Below are positions 1 through 6,789 of a stretch of DNA of 64,000 nucleotides, piece after piece. The first letter of the stretch is position 1; each line of letters begins with the position of its first letter. The position numbers and the translations under genes were made by a program. The notes under the pieces were generated by a model that had not been told where the DNA came from, made no database searches, and saw nothing but the letters and a program-made list of their open reading frames with translations. The DNA is taken from positions 682,001-746,000 of the forward strand of contig JABTTV010000001.1 in assembly GCA_015075725.1 (NCBI GenBank), given 5' to 3'. This DNA comes from Anaerolineales bacterium (GTDB taxonomy: Bacteria > Chloroflexota > Anaerolineae > Anaerolineales > Villigracilaceae).

Positions 1-17
1 TCTTAGGACATCTAAAA

Positions 18-467
18 TCATATTTCGCCTAAAATCCCTACAGTATCCGAATGGGAGTGTTGATCAAGGATATTTCGTAAATCCCTTAAACAAGCAATTA
101 ATTCTGGCATTTCTTCTGTATTATTTGATTTGACAAGTTTAATGAGTTTGTCGGTTGGAAGTTTAAATAGAGTTGATTTTTGAGGTAAATGCCTTTTTTC
201 TTCTATGAAGATTTTTGCGAGTTCCCCTAGCCTTGGATCTGAGCCTATGATTATGCCATCTTGTTCAGATATTCCTTTTTCTACTAGGTTTCCAAAGTCA
301 TATAAAAATGAGCAAAGTTTAGTGCGAGCATGTTCTAATTCGTCGAGGTTGTGAGGATATGCTCCATTTGTTGCAACTATTTTTGCGTAAATTGATATAG
401 TGTTTATAGCTGACATAACTTCCCTAGTTCTGCTAAAACTTGATGCGGTCATCCAGTCACTTTTCAT
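18..467 (-). CDS. Small uncharacterised protein downstream of Argonaute
   Basis: 149 residues, last gene of the Argonaute operon. It starts 11 nt after the Argonaute stop behind a good Shine-Dalgarno (AGGAG, about 8 nt upstream of ATG), so it is very likely co-translated. The sequence looks mostly alpha-helical and soluble, with no signal peptide or membrane segment. I recognise no catalytic motif or family. The C-terminal third (LRDLRNILDQHSHSD) could be a helical interaction surface. Base composition is AT-rich like the three genes upstream, so it belongs to the same acquired block. A partner or effector of the Argonaute-nuclease pair is inferred from position only. The window ends 17 nt beyond its stop, so the operon may continue. 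Confidence 0.75.
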   Translation of the reverse strand: MKSDWMTASSFSRTREVMSAINTISIYAKIVATNGAYPHNLDELEHARTKLCSFLYDFGNLVEKGISEQDGIIIGSDPRLGELAKIFIEEKRHLPQKSTLFKLPTDKLIKLVKSNNTEEMPELIACLRDLRNILDQHSHSDTVGILGEI

Positions 468-478
468 AACAACATCTC

Positions 479-2788
479 CTATCTAACTCGCCTTATTTCT
501 TGAGCATATCTAGAGGTTAATTCATCATCTGTTATTTTCAGAGCAAGTGGTAGTTTTTGAGCTACTCCAAGACTAAACCAGTTTAGCTGAGCTCCAAAGA
601 AAACAGATTTAGCTGCTTCTTCTAGGTTCGAGCAGTGTCCATTTGACCTGATTAAAATTGGATCAGCAGTACCTTGATGTAAGGTGGCGGAACCTGTTGT
701 TGTTATCACAGCAAAATCTTGATTCAGTTTGACGACGGTTCCTTCAAGTGGATTAGTAATGATGCCGTCTGTGGAGACATCCCATAAGCGTATTGCTTTC
801 AGTGTGTCTTTATGCACATCTATTAAGTCGACGGTTGCATCTTGTGTTATGAAACCTTTTGATTTTAATTTTTCGATAGCTTTTGCAAGTCCACTATATT
901 CTTTTTCAAACATTTGTCCATCCCTTAATATCAAAAGTGATTTTAAGGGGGAATAGTTTTTCTGATAGATATTTCCGAAAAGCTTAATAATGTGATCTTC
1001 AAGTAATATCGGATTTATCATTTCGTGTTGTGTGTCTGGCTTGTCATATACTTCTGACCTAGATAAAAAAGACGGTTGTTCGTTGGAGTCTCGCATAATG
1101 AGAAGGGACATTGCTGAAAACCTTCTGTCATGTCCTACATCAATTGCCAAATGTGCATCATGTTTACCTAAACTATTTGCCTTGAAGGGAACAACATCTA
1201 ATAGGTAGAGTAACGCTAAAGCGTTCATCTCGACAAAGCTATCCCATTGCTTTTTACCCTTTTCTAAGTTAAATGTTCTAGTGGTTCTATCTTTTTTACC
1301 CTTAGTGAGGTAAGAGTATTGAGATTGAACAGTACGATCTGTTACTCTTTTGATTCGCCACCCAGGTAACATAAACGAAACATCGTAATAAGTCACTGGC
1401 TCGTTATCAAGTATAAATACCGAAACTCCAGCGTTATCAATATCTCGTAACTTTTCAGCAGCGTCTGCCACATTAGAGTACGAAACAATTTCAGCATTGA
1501 CATTAATGTTTGTCCATTTACGTATTTGCTCTACAAGGCTCACAGCAAAGGATTTTGGTATTTCCTCTCCTATATAAGTTGGATAGACACAGTAAATAGT
1601 CCTCGACATGGTAGGAGGGACAGAATTGCAGCCGAATTGATTTAAGTATCTTAAGCGTTGTCGAAAGTTATTTTTATAAGACTCTGGTGTCTGGGGATTA
1701 GGAGAATTCAATATTTTCCCGTTTCCAAAAATCAAATCTGGAACTTCTACACTTAAGACATGATTACCATTCGGACGCCAATATCCTGGATTAATGCCTG
1801 GTGCAATTCCACGTAAACAATTCGGTTCAACTTTTTTCCAAAATAACTCCAGTAAATTTCGACGATCCAAAGGGGAAATTTTGTCTATTGAACTTAAACT
1901 TTCTGGAACATCATCGTTCATTACCCGAATTTTCACCCTAGTTGCTGCTACTGGAAGACCTTTGTCTAGACCTGGAAACGAAACGCGTACGACAGGTGTG
2001 TCTTCACTGATAGGTAAGTTAGGGTTTGTCTCTTTGTAATATTCAAAAACCGATCCATATCTTTTATTTGCAATTTTTATAGCTCCGGTAGTTGAACAGG
2101 TTTCTCCTTGAATATATTTTTCAAAATAACACTTTACTTTTGAGTGCCCAGTGTCGTATAGCAGAGTCCCTTTTTGTCCGTATTGTCGTCCAGTTATTTT
2201 TTCAAACTGTTCCTTTCTTGCTTTTTTTTCTTCATCACTTATGTTCTGCTCAATAAAATAATCCATATTAGTTGTTGTAAAAAATGCTGTTCCTACATCA
2301 ACAGAAAATCCAACACCTATACTTTCAATGGGTAATGTGCTGATTTCATATCTCCGAAAAACAGATATATTATCTTTTTCAACAAAAGGTTGTCTTTCGT
2401 AGAAAATTCTAGGACTATCAATTGTCCAAAAATCATTCCGTTGAGGAATTGCCGATAAAATTACCCTTTCAATTAATTGAGGAATGATTCTGTGCCCAAG
2501 TTCACTTGTAAATACTACTTTTTGGCTTTCTTCTCCTGAATCATTAATATCCAATTCCCATTCGTTATCTTCAAGATGTAAATTTCGTACTGGATTTTTG
2601 GCAGCGACAAGTAATGTGTTTTGTTCTTCGAGATTTCTAATTGCGGCAATTCCATATTTTCTGCGTAATTTATTGCATGCTTTCTCTAGAATTTCAACAG
2701 ATAATAGGGATCCAGACACAGTAACTTTTCTTGTCCAGATGAAAAGACTGCTACCAGGGGAAACGATACGAATATTTGTTTCAAGCAT
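479..2788 (-). CDS. Long prokaryotic Argonaute (PAZ-MID-PIWI)
   Basis: 769 residues from the chosen ATG (MLETNIRI). It is preceded by GGAAGAAAGG and overlaps the upstream nuclease stop by 8 nt; a longer frame exists upstream but lacks this spacing. Prokaryotic Argonautes use short guides to bind or cut nucleic acid, often against plasmids or phages. PAZ-like region about 197-317 (SVFEYYKETNPNLP followed by PVVRVSFPG), MID about 397-537, PIWI about 542-769. Proposed catalytic residues: D550 in AIDVGHD, E589 in QHEMI as glutamate finger, D623 in ILRDGQ, and D754 in LKITDDEL, which aligns with the fourth tetrad position (LPLP..YAD in other long forms). A slicing-competent DEDD site is therefore plausible. 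The second and fourth residues are my alignment by eye. AT-rich relative to genes after 4.5 kb. Confidence 0.9.
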   Translation of the reverse strand: MLETNIRIVSPGSSLFIWTRKVTVSGSLLSVEILEKACNKLRRKYGIAAIRNLEEQNTLLVAAKNPVRNLHLEDNEWELDINDSGEESQKVVFTSELGHRIIPQLIERVILSAIPQRNDFWTIDSPRIFYERQPFVEKDNISVFRRYEISTLPIESIGVGFSVDVGTAFFTTTNMDYFIEQNISDEEKKARKEQFEKITGRQYGQKGTLLYDTGHSKVKCYFEKYIQGETCSTTGAIKIANKRYGSVFEYYKETNPNLPISEDTPVVRVSFPGLDKGLPVAATRVKIRVMNDDVPESLSSIDKISPLDRRNLLELFWKKVEPNCLRGIAPGINPGYWRPNGNHVLSVEVPDLIFGNGKILNSPNPQTPESYKNNFRQRLRYLNQFGCNSVPPTMSRTIYCVYPTYIGEEIPKSFAVSLVEQIRKWTNINVNAEIVSYSNVADAAEKLRDIDNAGVSVFILDNEPVTYYDVSFMLPGWRIKRVTDRTVQSQYSYLTKGKKDRTTRTFNLEKGKKQWDSFVEMNALALLYLLDVVPFKANSLGKHDAHLAIDVGHDRRFSAMSLLIMRDSNEQPSFLSRSEVYDKPDTQHEMINPILLEDHIIKLFGNIYQKNYSPLKSLLILRDGQMFEKEYSGLAKAIEKLKSKGFITQDATVDLIDVHKDTLKAIRLWDVSTDGIITNPLEGTVVKLNQDFAVITTTGSATLHQGTADPILIRSNGHCSNLEEAAKSVFFGAQLNWFSLGVAQKLPLALKITDDELTSRYAQEIRRVR

Positions 2789-3773
2789 AAATAACCTTTC
2801 TTCCTTCAGGACATAAACGGCGATAAGCACATAATTTGCATATAGCATACTGACTACAAGGTGTAAAAGCATCCACTAATGCTTCTTCACCAAATTTCTC
2901 CAAACTCACCATTCGTTCTGCGTCTTGAGAAATCCTTGCTTCTGCGATTGTCAGTAGTTTTTTGTCAACAGAATATTCTACTAGTTCGTTTTCACGTAGA
3001 AATGCCTTGATAACTTGAATATCTTCAGGTAGACAAGAGTAATGTTCTACACCCCATAATGCATATGTTGATAGCTGTAAACTATCTTCCCCTCCTCCAT
3101 CAAAGCTACCCGATTTCCAATCAATTATTACCAATTTGTCCGCATCTTTATATGAAAAATCGATTCTTCCGTCAATCCTGAAAAACCGTTTTTTGATCTT
3201 AAATGGATGTTCTACTAAACTTTCAGGTTTTTGGCTTATTTCACGAAAATTAGCGTAACGGGAAGACGTATAAAAATTTCGGAAAGCTTGAATTACATTG
3301 TCAAGCGCCTCGTTGCATAACTTTAATGCATCAGGAATTTTGTAATACAATTCTTGAAGAATTACAGGCGGGTATTGACCTTCTGGCGGAGTAGGTTCAT
3401 TGTAATTAGTGGAGATTTCCAAGTCTTTATTGAATAATATTCTCGCCCAATCTTCAAGCCTATTTAGTGTTATCACCTCACCTTGTTGTGCTTTCTTCAA
3501 ATAATGGCTAATGACTAGATGCAAAATTGCACCAGTTCTTTCGTAGCGATTTTGTAAATATTTGAGAAGAAATAGTTCACTTTTATTTTCTTCTTGTTTT
3601 GCGTTTCTTTTGCTTGCGCCATAATACTCATAATAGTATTTTCTTGAACATTGTTCCAATGTCGAACGTTTACTAAAAGACCAATTAATCCGCTTATTTT
3701 TTTCATCATTCTTGATTGGGATTTGGTCTTCCGGAAATAGAGGAAGTTGCCCACTATTAGAGTGTTTTTTCAT
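2781..3773 (-). CDS. Cas4/AddB-like PD-(D/E)XK nuclease with Fe-S cysteines
   Basis: 330 residues. The RecB-type nuclease core is complete: H85, the GRID motif with D205, D218-W-K220, and Q233/Y237 (LQLSTYALW, the QxxxY motif). One N-terminal Cys (C42, LEQCSRKYY) and a C-terminal C312-x2-C315-x5-C321 trio match the split four-cysteine 4Fe-4S staple of Cas4 and AddB. Family knowledge: such enzymes are DNA exonucleases or end-processing nucleases. Here the gene overlaps Argonaute by 8 nt, and no cas1 or cas2 is nearby, so a role with Argonaute (guide making or target degradation) is inferred rather than CRISPR adaptation. It begins 6 nt after the XRE gene, with a weak Shine-Dalgarno that suggests translational coupling. 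Confidence 0.88.
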   Translation of the reverse strand: MKKHSNSGQLPLFPEDQIPIKNDEKNKRINWSFSKRSTLEQCSRKYYYEYYGASKRNAKQEENKSELFLLKYLQNRYERTGAILHLVISHYLKKAQQGEVITLNRLEDWARILFNKDLEISTNYNEPTPPEGQYPPVILQELYYKIPDALKLCNEALDNVIQAFRNFYTSSRYANFREISQKPESLVEHPFKIKKRFFRIDGRIDFSYKDADKLVIIDWKSGSFDGGGEDSLQLSTYALWGVEHYSCLPEDIQVIKAFLRENELVEYSVDKKLLTIAEARISQDAERMVSLEKFGEEALVDAFTPCSQYAICKLCAYRRLCPEGRKVIYA

Positions 3774-3779
3774 CGTTTA

Positions 3780-4124
3780 TTACTTTCGCAATTCCTTGAG
3801 CGATTTGATAATTTTAGACCATTCGGACTCGGAGAGTTTCATTTCATTCACAACACGAAGAAATTCTTGACCTGCTTTACTTGTACTTATATCTGCCTTT
3901 ATATCAGATGGTATTTTTCCTGTAATTGCCAGTAGTTCTTCTGGTTGGATGCTCAGAATTGCACAAATGACAACTATGGTGTCAGCGGCTGGAGGAGGGA
4001 TACGATCATTTTCCATTTTACTGATGTAAGAAAAGTCCAAATTAGCTTTTTTTGCTAATTCACGTTGGCTCATACCAGCTGCACGTCGAAAATCTCTTAA
4101 CGCCTCACCAAAAGTTTTACTCAT
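3780..4124 (-). CDS. XRE-family HTH repressor of the Argonaute operon
   Basis: 114 residues. A Cro/CI-type helix-turn-helix spans about residues 6-65, with the recognition region around MSQRELAKKANLDFSYISKM. The C-terminal part (about 70-114) is short and helical, probably for dimerisation. ATG lies 6 nt downstream of AGGAG. It is first in the four-gene minus-strand operon, and its promoter is covered by a perfect inverted repeat, so autorepression of the whole operon is the simplest reading (inference). No protease or sensor domain is visible, so how repression would be relieved is unknown. Confidence 0.9.
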   Translation of the reverse strand: MSKTFGEALRDFRRAAGMSQRELAKKANLDFSYISKMENDRIPPPAADTIVVICAILSIQPEELLAITGKIPSDIKADISTSKAGQEFLRVVNEMKLSESEWSKIIKSLKELRK

Positions 4125-4142
4125 TTCAATCTCCTGTTGAGT

Positions 4143-4182
4143 ATTATATCAACAGTTGAGTTGTTTGTCAACTCAACTGTTG
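4143..4182 (-). promoter_or_regulatory. Consensus promoter with overlapping 14-bp inverted-repeat operator
   Basis: On the minus strand TTGACA (4166-4171) and TATAAT (4143-4148) are exact consensus hexamers 17 nt apart. A perfect inverted repeat (arms CAACAGTTGAGTTG at 4150-4163 and its complement at 4169-4182, 5-nt spacer) covers the -35 and the spacer. A dimeric repressor bound here would block polymerase. The adjacent XRE gene is the obvious ligand. Confidence 0.85.
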
Positions 4183-4227
4183 TAGAATTCCGCCCGCATT
4201 GCATAGGAATCAGTGCTTTAGGAATTG

Positions 4228-4520
4228 CCCCTGCTGGGAGTGGGGATGGAACAAGTCATTGGGACCTCACCCTGATTGGCGTCATAATCAAATTCCTCCG
4301 TTTGTCCCTCTCCTGAAGGAGAGGGTATTGTTTTAATTTTTGTTCTGTGGATGGGCTGAGGTTCCAAGTCAATGTTTGGTGGAGGGGTGGTTTAAGCTCC
4401 TCCCCTTTAGGGGAGGCGGGGGAGAGGTTGATTTTCGGCGCATAATAGGGACTGTCCCTGCTTGGAGTGGGGATGGAACAAGTCCGCGCGACCTCACCCT
4501 GATGAACCTGATGATCAAAT
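4228..4520. repeat. REP-like repeat cluster: 65-bp direct repeats flanking two hairpins
   Basis: Two imperfect 65-bp direct copies (4228-4292 and 4456-4520) share GAGTGGGGATGGAACAAGTC and ACCTCACCCTGAT. Between them lie two hairpins, CCCTCTCC/GGAGAGGG at 4306-4325 and CCTCCCC/GGGGAGG at 4399-4416. This accounts for most of the 400-bp gap between the Argonaute operon and the next gene. Short ORFs here look non-coding. Confidence 0.7.
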
Positions 4521-4582
4521 CTATTCAACACCCAATCATTGATATGGGGTTATTATAAAAAACGAATTGGTAGCAAACACAA

Positions 4583-5362
4583 ATGAAAATTCTTCGTGGA
4601 TTTACATTCCTTGGCGGGCTGGTCATCCTTCTCTTCGCGTTTGGATTCATCTTTCGAGTCCCTCTTGCAATTGCCATCTGGCCCTGGGAAGATGGTCGCT
4701 ACTCCTATTTGTTTATTGGCTCCATCCTTGCCGCCATCAGCGCAGCCGCACTTTGGGTCGGCTGGACGGGTGAGTTTGGCGCTTTGCCGGCTGGCGCGCT
4801 GAATGTCTTTGTGATCGCACTAACCACTTCCATCTACTTTTTCCAACTCGCCTCACAAGGCCGCGCGAACATGACCCTCTATGGCTCACTCTCTGCGCTG
4901 TCAGCCGTTATCAGCCTGATCGCATTTTTCTGGAGCTTGCGGATTCCACTCACGGATGAACGCCCCATGCCCGGGCTGGTCAGGATCTCATTCGGAATAT
5001 TCATCGCCTCCCTCTTCCTCGCGGGTGGAGCGCTGATCCTGAGGGCTCCCATCTTCCCGTGGGCATTGAACCCCGATTCGTCCGTGATCTTTGGCTGTAT
5101 CTTCCTCGGCGATGCGTTCTACTTCCTCTATGGCATGTTCCGTCCGCAATGGCATAACGCGCTGGGTCAACTGCTTAGTTTTCTCGCGTACGACCTCGTA
5201 CTCATCGTTCCTTTTATTGGCTTGATAAACACAGTCCCGCCAGATCGTATGCTCAATCTTGTAGTGTATATTGTTGTGCTGGTATATAGCGGAGGGTTGG
5301 CGATGTTCTACCTGCTGCTCAACCCGCAAACCCGTTTCGGAGCAAACCACAAATCATCCTAA
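4583..5362 (+). CDS. Eight-TM integral membrane protein, unknown function
   Basis: 259 residues with about eight hydrophobic segments (roughly 8-28, 41-63, 67-89, 98-118, 133-152, 167-186, 195-214, 223-245) and short loops. No transporter signature, charged motif in the membrane, or soluble domain is recognisable. It stands alone: the downstream gene converges on it, and upstream lies the repeat cluster. The start codon has no strong Shine-Dalgarno, so a different start is possible. Base composition is typical of the rest of the chromosome, which places the AT-rich island boundary before it. Confidence 0.75.
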   Translation: MKILRGFTFLGGLVILLFAFGFIFRVPLAIAIWPWEDGRYSYLFIGSILAAISAAALWVGWTGEFGALPAGALNVFVIALTTSIYFFQLASQGRANMTLYGSLSALSAVISLIAFFWSLRIPLTDERPMPGLVRISFGIFIASLFLAGGALILRAPIFPWALNPDSSVIFGCIFLGDAFYFLYGMFRPQWHNALGQLLSFLAYDLVLIVPFIGLINTVPPDRMLNLVVYIVVLVYSGGLAMFYLLLNPQTRFGANHKSS

Positions 5363-5461
5363 ACAGAATGGTGTTGATGAGCAGGACTGGAAGGCAATTC
5401 ACATCGCATTGAAATGAGTGAGCAACCGATGGGCGTAATAATCGGTGGAACCGAATTTTTT

Positions 5462-6505
5462 CTAACCGAACATCTCCATCAACGCCTGCGGAAGTTCATC
5501 CCGCCAGAAGGTGTAATTGTGACCGGCTGGCGCTTCGTGATAGGTGACGTCGTATCCGTTCTGCTGCAGCAGCGGTTGGATGCGGCGATTATCCTCCAGC
5601 AGCCAATCGAAGTGCCCGATATCCATCCAGATCTTTATTTCGCGTGACATCTTCGCGCGGATCAGATCCACGGCGACAAAGTCCCGCCCTTCCGCCTCGA
5701 ACACCGACGATTGCGCAATGACCCTGCCGAAGACCTCCGGCATGCGCAACCCCGTATACACGGACATCAATCCGCTGAACGAGGCGCCCAGTACGCCGTA
5801 TCCGCCTCGTTTCTTTTGGACATCGATCAGGTTCAACTTCTTCGCCGCAAACGGCAGGACGGCGTGTTGAAGCGTCATCAGAGTCGCATCGGAGCAGGCG
5901 TATTCCACGGCGCGGCGGTCACCGCCGTTTTGCAGGAATGCCATCGCGATCGGTTGGATGCGCTTCTCGTGGATCAGGTTATCCACAATGATGTTGAGGC
6001 TGGCGCGTTTGAGATAATCCGTGCCATCATAGACGAGCAGCAATGGGACAGGATGCTTAACTGGCGGCTGATAAAGATGCAGCTCACGCTTGCCGTTTTC
6101 CTGGATCATCCACGCATCCACGAGGTGATGGGTGACCCGTCCGCTCGGAATGCCGCGGCGTTTGGTCGCATACGGTGTGGGACCCGCCTCTGGCATGTAG
6201 AAGTAATGGTTGTAATGCTCGATGCCGTTGAAGACCGTCTTCTTGTTCAACGGGTCTTTGATGCGTTTCTTCGTGCTCGGATCATAGAAACTGTATTCGA
6301 GATAGGCGTCTGAATCCAGTTCGAGGGTGATGGTCCACAGATCGGGGGCGATGCGCTTCATCTTTTGTGGGTTGTTCTCCCACATATGAATGTCATCAAT
6401 GAAATACGGCGCGGACCTGCCCTTCCATACAAAGGTAACGCGACTGCCTTCGATGACGGGATTTCCGTTTGCGCGGGCGAGTTGCAGGAGGGGATTTACT
6501 GTCAT
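5462..6505 (-). CDS. Enterochelin-esterase-like alpha/beta hydrolase
   Basis: 347 residues. Residues about 1-130 resemble the N-terminal E-set/CBM48-like domain of Fes (VTFVWKG, then LWTITLELDSDAYLEYSF). Residues 140-347 form an esterase-D-type alpha/beta hydrolase. Nucleophile S242 in GASFSG, likely acid D296 in MDIGH, base H329 in AGHNYTFWRDEL. The family hydrolyses ester bonds, classically in ferric enterobactin. No siderophore genes are near, so the substrate is open. No signal peptide is seen, so it is probably cytoplasmic. It is divergent from the subtilase gene and convergent with the membrane protein before it. Confidence 0.85.
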   Translation of the reverse strand: MTVNPLLQLARANGNPVIEGSRVTFVWKGRSAPYFIDDIHMWENNPQKMKRIAPDLWTITLELDSDAYLEYSFYDPSTKKRIKDPLNKKTVFNGIEHYNHYFYMPEAGPTPYATKRRGIPSGRVTHHLVDAWMIQENGKRELHLYQPPVKHPVPLLLVYDGTDYLKRASLNIIVDNLIHEKRIQPIAMAFLQNGGDRRAVEYACSDATLMTLQHAVLPFAAKKLNLIDVQKKRGGYGVLGASFSGLMSVYTGLRMPEVFGRVIAQSSVFEAEGRDFVAVDLIRAKMSREIKIWMDIGHFDWLLEDNRRIQPLLQQNGYDVTYHEAPAGHNYTFWRDELPQALMEMFG

Positions 6506-6649
6506 GCCTTCATTTTAATTCTTCACGCAATTAAAGCAACGCTTCAATCCATCCAAACATCACCTTTTCCACGCGATTCGACCGGTGTTGGGTTTATCAA
6601 CTGAAAAACCTACGCGCACAATACTAGAGAACTACTCCATCGAAAATCA

Positions 6650-6677
6650 TTGACAGTACGAAGAAAAGGCATAAAAT
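6650..6677 (+). promoter_or_regulatory. Probable promoter of the subtilase gene
   Basis: TTGACA (6650-6655) and TAAAAT (6672-6677) are separated by 16 nt, about 110 nt upstream of the subtilase start. The leader between them and the ATG contains no other recognised element. Confidence 0.55.
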
Positions 6678-6789
6678 CCATCCAATTTAATCTATCGAAA
6701 ATTGAATACAGCTTGACCCTGTGTCCAACGCCGGTCCCGCCTACGGGTCGGCGTTTCCAAATTTCAACCGTTCAAGAGGAGAGACGTGT

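Noticed and set aside
2781..3773. CRISPR adaptation locus (because of the Cas4-like nuclease)
   Set aside because: No repeats, cas1 or cas2 in the window; the nuclease is overlapped by Argonaute instead.
4256..4558. Short ORFs in the repeat cluster
   Set aside because: They coincide with direct repeats and hairpins on both strands and have no ribosome sites.
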